Both the position numbers and the translations under genes were made by a program. The notes beneath the pieces were generated by a model. The model did no database searches. It was not told the origin of the DNA and worked only from the letters and a program-made list of their open reading frames with translations. A stretch of 64,000 nucleotides of DNA, taken from NCBI GenBank assembly GCA_964453115.1, contig CAYVRT010000021.1, positions 1 to 64,000 on the forward strand, written 5' to 3'. Shown piece by piece: positions 57,262 to 64,000 of the stretch. This DNA comes from JAIWNK01 sp964453115. Its GTDB lineage: Bacteria; Chloroflexota; Anaerolineae; Anaerolineales; Anaerolineaceae. Position 1 is the stretch's first letter. Every line of letters begins with the position of its first letter.

Positions 57262-58286
57262 GCGACGACAAGAACGCCCTGCAAGGTTTGAATTGCCCGC
57301 GCTGCGGTGGGATGATTACCATCCCCGAAGGGCAGGCAGTGGTGATTTGCCCGTTTTGCGAGCTGCGCTCCGTCGTCAGCGGCGAGCGCGGCGTGCGGCG
57401 CTATCAGGTAACACAGCGCATCGGGCGCGAGGAAGCACTCAAAGCACTCCAGGCCTTCTTGCGCGGCAACATGGCAATTGCGGGCAGCGCCGCCCGCGAG
57501 GCCAAAGTGAGCGAAGTGCTGCTGGTGCATTTGCCCTTCTGGTCACTCTGGGGGCGCGCCCTGGGCTGGGTGTTTGGCGAAAAACGCGTCGGCAGCGGCG
57601 ACAATGTGCGCTACGAGCCGCGCGAAGTGCGCATCTCCGAGGACATGAACTGGAATGGTGCCGCCTGTGACGTGGGCGAATTTGGCGTCACGGCGCTCAG
57701 CCTGCAAGGGCGCTCGCTGCAAGCCTTTCAACCAGATGTCCTGCACGCCTCCGGCATGGTCTTTGAGCCGGTCGGCTCCTCCGAAGAAGCACACCGCACC
57801 GCCCGCCAATCCTTTGAGAAAATGGTGCAGGAAAAGGCCGCCCTGGAGCGCATCTCACAATCCATTGTCCGGATTGGCCGCCCGCGCCTTGGCCTGGTCT
57901 ACTATCCGCTCTGGGTGCTGCGCTACCTCTACCGTGGGCGTGCCTTCCAGGTGGTGGTGGATGGCTTTTCCGGCGAGGTGCTGTATGGCAAAGCGCCCGG
58001 CAACATCCTCTACCGCGCCGCTGCCCTGGTGGGCGGGATGGGGGTCGGCGCCTTCACCGCCATTGATATCCCCTACCTGCTCTTGCAATTCAGCAGCGAT
58101 AGCGAAGACAGCCCATTTGGCTTTGCCCTGGCCGCCTTCGCCATTGGCCTGGGCATCATGTACTGGGGGTGGCGCACCTTCCGGCACGCCGAACATTACG
58201 AATTTCGGCGCTATGGCGCCCCAACCGGCGAATCATTTTCCAAAACTGCACGTCAGGCCCTGAGCCTGGTGGAGAAACTACGATGA
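57258..58286 (+). CDS. zinc-ribbon membrane protein B of a three-gene set
   Basis: The 342-residue protein begins with the same ribbon (Cys13, Cys16, Cys31, Cys34). Two repeated beta units, VLLVHLPFWSLWGRAL and LGLVYYPLWVLRYLYRGRAF, resemble protein A. VVDGFSGEVLYG matches the VEAATGRVL line of A. Two membrane segments lie at about 255-275 and 285-305. The start codon overlaps the stop of A; the stop overlaps the start of C, so all three proteins are made together. Function is unknown. Confidence 0.7.
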   Translation: MSDDKNALQGLNCPRCGGMITIPEGQAVVICPFCELRSVVSGERGVRRYQVTQRIGREEALKALQAFLRGNMAIAGSAAREAKVSEVLLVHLPFWSLWGRALGWVFGEKRVGSGDNVRYEPREVRISEDMNWNGAACDVGEFGVTALSLQGRSLQAFQPDVLHASGMVFEPVGSSEEAHRTARQSFEKMVQEKAALERISQSIVRIGRPRLGLVYYPLWVLRYLYRGRAFQVVVDGFSGEVLYGKAPGNILYRAAALVGGMGVGAFTAIDIPYLLLQFSSDSEDSPFGFALAAFAIGLGIMYWGWRTFRHAEHYEFRRYGAPTGESFSKTARQALSLVEKLR

Positions 58287-58816
58287 GCGCCCCCATTCGC
58301 CTGCTTCCCATGCTTTGCACCCAATGTCAGGCCGCCATCCCCGCCGCCATCGAAGAGGTTGCCTGGGTTTGCCCCAACTGTCAACAAGGGCTGCTGCTCG
58401 ATGACCATCAGGGCCTCAAACCATTTCAGTTTCACTATGCCCCCAACCTGACCGGCAAAGGCAAGCCCATCTGGGTGGCCGCCGGACGAGTCCAATTCAG
58501 CCGCAGCACCTTTGCCGGCAACGATTCCGGCGGCATGACCGCCTTCTGGAATCAGCCGCGCACCTTCTTCGTCGCCGCCTATGCCCTGCCTCTCGAGCAG
58601 GTGACCGAAACGGGCGTGCGCCTGCTGCGCCAACCCCTGACCCTGAACGATGGCGGACAACCGGCCCCCTTCGAACCTGTCATCATCCCCCCTGAGGATG
58701 TGCGCCCCCTGGCCGAATTTATCATCGTCAGCATTGAGGCCGACCGCAAAGATAAGTTGCGCGCCCTTTCCTTCACCCTGGAGCTGGAAACGCCGCAGCT
58801 CTGGATCTTGCCCTAG
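58283..58816 (+). CDS. zinc-ribbon protein C of a three-gene set
   Basis: The 177-residue soluble protein again has a CX2C-X14-CX2C ribbon (Cys12, Cys15, Cys30, Cys33) followed by a beta-rich domain (ILPMLCTQ-type start, then WVAAGRVQFSRSTF, FFVAAYALPLEQV, EFIIVSIEADRKD). It has no membrane segment. It may form a complex with A and B. It lacks the paralogous beta units seen in A and B, so apart from the ribbon it is unrelated. The phospholipase D-like gene follows 17 bases later. Confidence 0.65.
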   Translation: MSAPIRLLPMLCTQCQAAIPAAIEEVAWVCPNCQQGLLLDDHQGLKPFQFHYAPNLTGKGKPIWVAAGRVQFSRSTFAGNDSGGMTAFWNQPRTFFVAAYALPLEQVTETGVRLLRQPLTLNDGGQPAPFEPVIIPPEDVRPLAEFIIVSIEADRKDKLRALSFTLELETPQLWILP

Positions 58817-58833
58817 CCCCCCGGAGATTGCAG

Positions 58834-59985
58834 ATGCCCAAACGGTCTTCCACCGTCATCAAAGGCCCGCTCGCCGTCCTGCTGCTGTTTGTCATCATGG
58901 CCTGCGCCCTCTATCAATTGCTCACCGACCCCAACTTCTTCGTCACCGGCGATGAAATTACCCCGGCAGCCGTGCTGGATACCCCCGCCCGGCCAACCCC
59001 AACACCCATCGCCGAAAGCACCGCCGCCCTCAACGACCCCGCCTCCATCACCGTCTACTTCAGCGACCCGCTAGCAGCCAACGCCAAAGACAAAGTCGGC
59101 GGCCCCGATGAAACCCTGGCCCGCGCAATTGATAACGCCAAAGTCAGTGTGGATATGGCCATGTACAACCTCAGCCTGGCAAGCATTCGCGACGCCCTGC
59201 TCAATGCACACGAACGCGGCGTGCGCGTCCGCCTGGTGATGGAAAGCGAATCGCTGGATGGCGATGTGCCGCAGGAATTGCTCGAAGCCGGGATTGAAAT
59301 CATCGGCGATGGACGCCAGGGCCTGATGCACAACAAATTCACCATCATAGATGGCGAAGAAGTGTGGATGGGCTCGCTCAACTTGACGACAAGCAACACC
59401 TACAACGACTTCAACAACCTGGTGCGCTTCCGCTCCAAACGCATGGCGCAAAATTACACCAAAGAATTTGAAGAAATGTTCACCGATGGCCTCTTCGGCC
59501 CGGATGACCTGCCCGAAACGCCCAACCCCAGCATCAGCCTGGGCGGCGGCACGGTCGAGACCTACTTCTCGCCCGATGATGGCGTGTCACAGCACCTGGT
59601 GGAATTGATCGAGAGCGCCGACCAGAGCATCTATTTCCTGGCCTATTCCTACACCTCGGATGACCTGGCCCAGGCAATGATTGCGCGTCACAAGGCCGGG
59701 GTGGAAGTGCGTGGCGTCATGGATGAGTCGCAATACAAATCCAACACCGGCACCGAATATGACCTGCTCCGTCAGGAAGGCATTGAGGTGCGCCTGGATA
59801 GCATCCCCGGCCTGCTGCATCACAAAGTCATCATCATAGATGGCAAGGCCGTCGCCTTTGGCTCGTACAACTTCAGCCGCAACGCCGAAAAAATCAATGA
59901 CGAAAACATCGTCATCGTCTTCAACCCGGCCATTGCCCAAAAATTTGTCACCGAGTTCGAACGCATTTTTGCCATTTCCAAATGA
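58834..59985 (+). CDS. phospholipase D-like protein, membrane anchored
   Basis: The 383-residue protein has an N-terminal hydrophobic segment (about 12-33, ending near IMAC) and two HKD motifs: MHNKFTIIDGEEVWMGSLN and LHHKVIIIDGKAVAFGSYN. It would act outside the membrane as a phosphodiesterase, nuclease or phospholipase. ATG 58834 is used (GGAG seven bases away); a TTG at 58828 is too close. It starts 17 bases after protein C and overlaps the DUF5680 start, so it belongs to the same run. Confidence 0.87.
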   Translation: MPKRSSTVIKGPLAVLLLFVIMACALYQLLTDPNFFVTGDEITPAAVLDTPARPTPTPIAESTAALNDPASITVYFSDPLAANAKDKVGGPDETLARAIDNAKVSVDMAMYNLSLASIRDALLNAHERGVRVRLVMESESLDGDVPQELLEAGIEIIGDGRQGLMHNKFTIIDGEEVWMGSLNLTTSNTYNDFNNLVRFRSKRMAQNYTKEFEEMFTDGLFGPDDLPETPNPSISLGGGTVETYFSPDDGVSQHLVELIESADQSIYFLAYSYTSDDLAQAMIARHKAGVEVRGVMDESQYKSNTGTEYDLLRQEGIEVRLDSIPGLLHHKVIIIDGKAVAFGSYNFSRNAEKINDENIVIVFNPAIAQKFVTEFERIFAISK

Positions 59986-60443
59986 CCCCCAACCCCGACC
60001 GCGCCCTGATTGACTTCATCCTGCGCGCCAAGCGCGCCACCTATGCCGGCGGCGCAACCCCCGCCGCCCCCTCGCGCCGGCAATCACACGACCTGCCCTA
60101 CCAGGAAGCCCCTTACACCTACCTGGATACCTACCTGGGCGGCCTGGAATTCATCGGTGAGGAGGCCGTCTGGCTCGACCAACAACCGCTGTGGGGCATG
60201 AACTACTACGGCTGGATGGTTGCGGAAACCATCCCGGCTGGCTTTTCTGAATTTTTGAAAGCCGCCTTGCTGCGCGTGACAGCCGAAGCACCCTATCGTG
60301 GCCCTGCTACCTGGCAGGCCAACGAATTTACCTACACCTGCACCTGGCAGGGCGGGCTGTGGCGCTTCACCGGTCAGGAGCGCATCGAATGGCAAGGCCA
60401 CCCCCTCTACGAACTGGTCTTTCACGGCGGAACCATCCGCTAA
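59982..60443 (+). CDS. DUF5680 domain protein
   Basis: The 153-residue protein matches DUF5680: FILRAKRATYAGG, LPYQEAPYTYLDTYLGGLEFIGEEAVWLD and LWGMNYYGWM. In other bacteria this domain is often the C-terminal half of XRE-family regulators; here it stands alone without a helix-turn-helix. Function is unknown. The ATG overlaps the stop of the phospholipase D-like gene. Confidence 0.78.
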   Translation: MTPNPDRALIDFILRAKRATYAGGATPAAPSRRQSHDLPYQEAPYTYLDTYLGGLEFIGEEAVWLDQQPLWGMNYYGWMVAETIPAGFSEFLKAALLRVTAEAPYRGPATWQANEFTYTCTWQGGLWRFTGQERIEWQGHPLYELVFHGGTIR

Positions 60444-60459
60444 CCAAAGGAGAAACGTT

Positions 60460-61926
60460 ATGCTATTCAACATCCTGATCGTCGTGCTGGTGCTGCTGCT
60501 GTTTGTGGCCGCCTTCATGCTGGTGCGGACGGTGCTTGCCATACGCAGCAACGAGGAAACGAGCGAAAGCGCCGCCCTCAGCGTGGATGCGGCTGTAGTC
60601 GCCGAACACCTGGCAACCGCCGTGCGGATTGAAACCATCTCCACCCTGCCCCCGGCCCCCTTCCCAGAGCGTGAATTCAAAGAATTGCACCGCCTGTTCG
60701 AGCGCCTCTACCCACACCTGCACAGCACCCTCACCTGCGAAGTCGTCGGCAAAGCCTCGCTCCTCTACACCTGGCCCGGCAAACAGCCCAACCTGCCCGC
60801 CATTCTGTTCTGCGGGCATCAGGATGTGGTGCCAGCCGACCCGGCCACGCTGGAACAGTGGAAATATGCCCCTTTCAGCGGCGAGATTGCCGAAGGCTAT
60901 GTCTGGGGGCGCGGCACCCTGGATGATAAAGGCTCCGTCATCTGCCTGCTCGAAGCCGTCGAAGCCCTGCTGCGGGCCGATTATCAGCCCGAACACACCG
61001 TCTACCTGGCGCTGGGCGAAGATGAGGAAATTGGCGGGCAAGGCGCCCGGCAAATGGCCGAATTGCTGACGCAACGCGGGGTGACGCTGGCCGCCGTGCT
61101 GGATGAGGGCGGCTCGATTATGCAAGGCACCGTCCCGGGCGTGCAAGGCCCGGCAGCCCTGCTCGGCTACGCCGAAAAAGGCTACCTCTCCCTGCGCATC
61201 ACAGCCAATGCCCAACCGGGCCATTCGGCAGCCCCGCCGCCGCAAACCGCCATCACCATCCTGGCCGCTGCCCTGCTGCGCCTCGAACAAGCCCCGCTCC
61301 CCATCCGCATGGATGCCCTGCGCACCCTCTACGCCGCCCTCGGCAATGCCGCCTCCTTCCAGCAACAATTCCTCATCAACAACCTGTGGCTGTTTGGCGG
61401 CCTGGTGCGGCGCAAAATGCTGCAAAGCCCGGCGGCAGCCGCCCTGCTGCGCACAACCCGCGCCGTGACGATGATTCAAGGCGGCGTCAAAGATAACTTG
61501 CTGCCCGCCCGGGCCGATGCCCTGGTCAATTTTCGGCTGTTGCCCGGCGATTCAATCGCCGATTTGTGCGAATGGGCACGGGCAGCCATTGACGATGAAC
61601 GAGTGCAAATCGAAGCCGTCCCGGATGGCGCCTGGGAAGCCTCCCCCGTCTCCGATATTCATCACCCAGTCTACGAATTGCTGCGCGACACCACCCGCCA
61701 AACCTACCCCGAGGCCACCCCGGCCCCCTTCCTGGTGCTTGGCGCAACCGATGCCCGGCGCTATGCCCCGCTCTGCCCACAGACCTACCGCTTCACCCCG
61801 CTCCTGCTCAACAAGGAAGACTTCCATTCGGTACATGGCATCAACGAACGCATCGAGGTCGAAACCCTGGGCAGAATGGTGGAATTCTACACCCGCCTGC
61901 TGCGCGCCTGGGGAGATATGGGATGA
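60460..61926 (+). CDS. M20 family metallopeptidase with N-terminal membrane anchor
   Basis: The 488-residue protein has a membrane segment at about 3-25 and an M20 peptidase fold: FCGHQDVVPAD, GRGTLDDKGSVICLLEAVEALL and GEDEEIGGQGARQM, which supply the dinuclear zinc ligands. The dimerisation domain (about 235-350) includes NAQPGHSAAPPPQTAI. It resembles yeast carboxypeptidase S / PM20D1-type enzymes. Substrate is unknown; N-acyl amino acids or dipeptides are plausible. AAAGGAG precedes the ATG. The stop overlaps the acyltransferase start. Confidence 0.9.
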   Translation: MLFNILIVVLVLLLFVAAFMLVRTVLAIRSNEETSESAALSVDAAVVAEHLATAVRIETISTLPPAPFPEREFKELHRLFERLYPHLHSTLTCEVVGKASLLYTWPGKQPNLPAILFCGHQDVVPADPATLEQWKYAPFSGEIAEGYVWGRGTLDDKGSVICLLEAVEALLRADYQPEHTVYLALGEDEEIGGQGARQMAELLTQRGVTLAAVLDEGGSIMQGTVPGVQGPAALLGYAEKGYLSLRITANAQPGHSAAPPPQTAITILAAALLRLEQAPLPIRMDALRTLYAALGNAASFQQQFLINNLWLFGGLVRRKMLQSPAAAALLRTTRAVTMIQGGVKDNLLPARADALVNFRLLPGDSIADLCEWARAAIDDERVQIEAVPDGAWEASPVSDIHHPVYELLRDTTRQTYPEATPAPFLVLGATDARRYAPLCPQTYRFTPLLLNKEDFHSVHGINERIEVETLGRMVEFYTRLLRAWGDMG

Positions 61927-62939
61927 AGCTAACCGTCCATTCGGACTTTCCACAGCAGCTAACCGCCGCCTGGAACGACCTGCTGGCCGAAAGCATCACC
62001 CATGTGCCATTCCTGCGCCCCGAATACCTGGCGCTATGGGCCGAAACCTGCGGCGGCGGCGAATGGCCGGGCCTGCAACCGGCCATCATCACCGCCGAAA
62101 GCGATGGGCAATTGCTGGGCGTGGCACCGCTCTTCTTTGCCCCCGGCGGAGCGCAGCGCCTGCTGCTGCTCGGCAGCGTGCAAATTTCAGATTATCTCGA
62201 TTTTATCGTCCGCCCGACCGATTTGCCCGACTTCATCGAAGCACTGCTCGACTTTTTGCCGACCCTGCCGCAGCCCTGGCGCACGCTCGACCTCTTCAAC
62301 CTGTTCGATTCCTCGCCGAGCCTGCCCCAACTGCGCAGCGCAGCCGAACGGCGCGGCTGGCTCTACACCCAAACCGCGCTCGAACGCGCCCCCTACATCC
62401 CCCTGCCGGGCAACTGGGAAACCTACCTGGCCCAAATAGACAAGAAACAACGCCACGAAATCCGGCGCAAGCTGCGCCGCCTGGAAGAATCCGGCCTGCC
62501 CTGGCGCTGGTACATCGTCGAGGACGCCGCTCAACTGCCCGCCGAAACCGAGGACTTTCTGCGCCTGATGCGCAACGACCCGGCCAAGGCCGAGTTCCTC
62601 ACCCCGGCCATGCAACAGCAAATGCAGCGCAACATCCGCTGTGCCTTTGAAAGCGGCTGCCTGCACCTGGCATTTTTGGAAATTAGCGGCCAAAAGGCGG
62701 CCGCCTACCTCAGCTTTGACTACTTGAACCGGGTTTGGGTGTATAATTCGGGTCTCGACCGACAGTTTAACGAATTCTCGCCCGGCTGGGTGCTGCTTGC
62801 ACACCTGCTGCGCTGGGCCAACGAAAACGGACGGGCAGAATTTGACTTCATGCGCGGTGACGAGGAATACAAATACCGCTTTGGCGCGGCAGACCGCACC
62901 ATCGTGCGCGCCGAGCTAAAGCGCATCCTGCGAACCTGA
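61923..62939 (+). CDS. BioF2-like GNAT acyltransferase
   Basis: The 338-residue protein has the tandem GNAT-like arrangement of BioF2/CelD/FemAB proteins: an N-terminal part with FLRPEYLALWAE, then KKQRHEIRRKLRRLEE and FDYLNRVWVYNSGLDRQF, ending with FDFMRGDEEYKYRFGA. In relatives this supports polysaccharide or cell-wall amide formation or acyl transfer. Substrate is unknown. It overlaps the M20 stop (ATGA) and precedes an epimerase, which fits a surface-glycan context. Confidence 0.78.
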   Translation: MKLTVHSDFPQQLTAAWNDLLAESITHVPFLRPEYLALWAETCGGGEWPGLQPAIITAESDGQLLGVAPLFFAPGGAQRLLLLGSVQISDYLDFIVRPTDLPDFIEALLDFLPTLPQPWRTLDLFNLFDSSPSLPQLRSAAERRGWLYTQTALERAPYIPLPGNWETYLAQIDKKQRHEIRRKLRRLEESGLPWRWYIVEDAAQLPAETEDFLRLMRNDPAKAEFLTPAMQQQMQRNIRCAFESGCLHLAFLEISGQKAAAYLSFDYLNRVWVYNSGLDRQFNEFSPGWVLLAHLLRWANENGRAEFDFMRGDEEYKYRFGAADRTIVRAELKRILRT

Positions 62940-62949
62940 GGTAGACCCT

Positions 62950-63972
62950 ATGCGCATTTTCATCACCGGCGGCAGCGGCTTTTTGGGCCAACACACCCTC
63001 AAACGTCTGGCAGCCACCCCCCACACCCTGCGCTGTTTGGTGCGCCCGGGCAGCGAACGCCGCCTGCACCAGAACGGCATCCTGACCGATTCGCCCACCG
63101 ACCCCCTGCCCGGCAACCTCGAAATCATCCCCGGCGGGCTGGATGACGCGGCAGCGCTGCGCGCCGGCATGAGCGGTTGCGACGCCCTGATTCACCTCGC
63201 CAACGTCTACACCATGTGGGAACGCAGCCCGGGCGAAATGGCACGCGTCAACATCGAAGGCACCCGCCGCATGCTGCAAACCGCCCTCGAATTGGGCATC
63301 CAGCGCACCCTCTACGTCAGCACCATCGCCGTCTATGGCAAACCACCTCAGCCGGTCATTACCGAGGATACGCCGCACAGCCCGCGGCACTTCAGCGCCT
63401 ACGGACGCAGCAAGGCCGAGGCCGAGCGCATCGCCTGGCAATTTCACGCCCAGGGGCTGCCGCTGACCGTCTTCTACCCGGGAATTGTGCTGGGCCCCGG
63501 TGATGACAAACCGAGCGGCGTCTATCTGCGCGACTTCATCGCCGGGCGCATTCCCACCCCCATCTTCCGCCGCTCAGTTGAAACCTATGTCGCCGTCTGG
63601 GACGTGGCCGATGCCATCCTGCGGGCGCTGGAACTGCCGCAGACCAACGGCCAAAAATACCTGCTCGGCAAAGAACAGCTCAACGGCATGGACTACGCCC
63701 GCCTCATTTGTCAGGCCGGGGCGGTGCGCATGCCCTGGATGCGCCTGCCCGATTTCATCGTCCTGGCCGCCGCCTACCTGCTGACCGCCCGCTCCGCCTT
63801 CACCCATCAGCCGCCGCCCTGGGGCCTTTCGATTGATGCCGCCTGGACCCTGTTTCACGGCTTCCGCTACGATGGCAGCAAGGCCGAGCGCGAATTGGGC
63901 CTGCGCTACACCCCCATCCTGGAAGCCTTGCGCCAGGCAATTGCCTGGTACCGCCGCCCCGAATTCAGATAA
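62950..63972 (+). CDS. NAD-dependent epimerase/dehydratase (extended SDR)
   Basis: The 340-residue protein has the dinucleotide motif TGGSGFLG near residue 6 and the catalytic Tyr/Lys in YGRSKAEAERIAW. The sequence also resembles dihydroflavonol 4-reductase-like proteins (VYTMWERSPGEMARVNIEGT). The reaction is a sugar or hydroxy-ketone oxidoreduction; the exact substrate is unknown. GAGG lies upstream of the ATG, 10 bases after the acyltransferase stop. Confidence 0.85.
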   Translation: MRIFITGGSGFLGQHTLKRLAATPHTLRCLVRPGSERRLHQNGILTDSPTDPLPGNLEIIPGGLDDAAALRAGMSGCDALIHLANVYTMWERSPGEMARVNIEGTRRMLQTALELGIQRTLYVSTIAVYGKPPQPVITEDTPHSPRHFSAYGRSKAEAERIAWQFHAQGLPLTVFYPGIVLGPGDDKPSGVYLRDFIAGRIPTPIFRRSVETYVAVWDVADAILRALELPQTNGQKYLLGKEQLNGMDYARLICQAGAVRMPWMRLPDFIVLAAAYLLTARSAFTHQPPPWGLSIDAAWTLFHGFRYDGSKAERELGLRYTPILEALRQAIAWYRRPEFR

Positions 63973-63979
63973 AAGCGGT

Positions 63980-63985
63980 TATAAT
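63980..63985 (+). promoter_or_regulatory. -10 box at the window edge
   Basis: TATAAT preceded by GCGGT lies just after the epimerase stop. It has the same context as other promoters here and probably serves the next gene outside the window. Confidence 0.4.
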
Positions 63986-64000
63986 AAGCCTATCAAATTC

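Overview
The window looks like a chromosomal piece of a member of the Chloroflexota, probably Anaerolineae-like. This is inference from style and gene content, not a database match. The DNA is GC-rich. Secreted proteins carry Thr/Pro-rich linkers. There is a SpoVS gene, a LytR-CpsA-Psr lipoprotein, a 2-oxoacid:ferredoxin oxidoreductase, and many ATGA-coupled gene pairs. About 60 genes are packed tightly. I see no rRNA, tRNA, CRISPR array, insertion sequence or prophage.

Layout. 1-1329: AT-richer end with a membrane-anchored FGE-sulfatase-fold protein. 1366-10902: CitE-like lyase, sensor kinase, primary sigma factor with DUF177/YceD, RdgB, a kinase-like sensor that has lost its catalytic residues, and an M3 peptidase. 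11021-13245: sugar nucleotidyltransferase and aminotransferase. 13333-15484: type II restriction-modification (R-M) module 1, whose NgoMIV-like nuclease is broken by an in-frame TGA. 15533-19676: gatB, rsmI, a queuosine-precursor transporter and membrane proteins. 19673-21324: R-M module 2 (PmeII-like). 21314-28346: hutI, HD hydrolase, response regulator, inositol-phosphatase-like enzyme, LCP lipoprotein, and a NAD synthetase split into separate synthetase and amidase genes. 28505-31978: subtilase plus PrcB-like lipoprotein. 32040-35220: SDR, DUF2652 protein, oligoendopeptidase F. 35657-39975: Yip1 protein, ABC ATPase, CARDB-like exoprotein, MacB/FtsX-type permease. 40029-44847: two large secreted proteins (LCAT-type lipase and Ig/cadherin-like repeats). 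45907-48625: korDABC-type operon. 48685-55353: mostly minus-strand OsmC, MFS, ArsR regulator, SpoVS, Crp/Fnr, metallo-hydrolase, FlK-like thioesterase and RarD-type transporter. 55446-63972: a divergent NDP-kinase-like protein, then a near-continuous run of three zinc-ribbon proteins, phospholipase D-like protein, DUF5680, M20 peptidase, BioF2-like acyltransferase and NAD-dependent epimerase.

The strongest leads are: (1) three co-translated proteins sharing one CX2C-X14-CX2C zinc ribbon; (2) a 334-residue protein keeping nearly all NDP-kinase active-site residues around a large insertion; (3) a nuclease pseudogene disrupted at the codon right after its catalytic lysine; (4) a recurrent promoter layout with a -10 box 6-7 nt from the ATG and no ribosome binding site, implying widespread leaderless mRNAs; (5) a multidomain sensor without its phospho-acceptor histidine; (6) an ArsR-type gene with four alternating half-sites over a consensus promoter. 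GC comparisons were made by eye and no homology search was run; family calls rest on recognised motifs.
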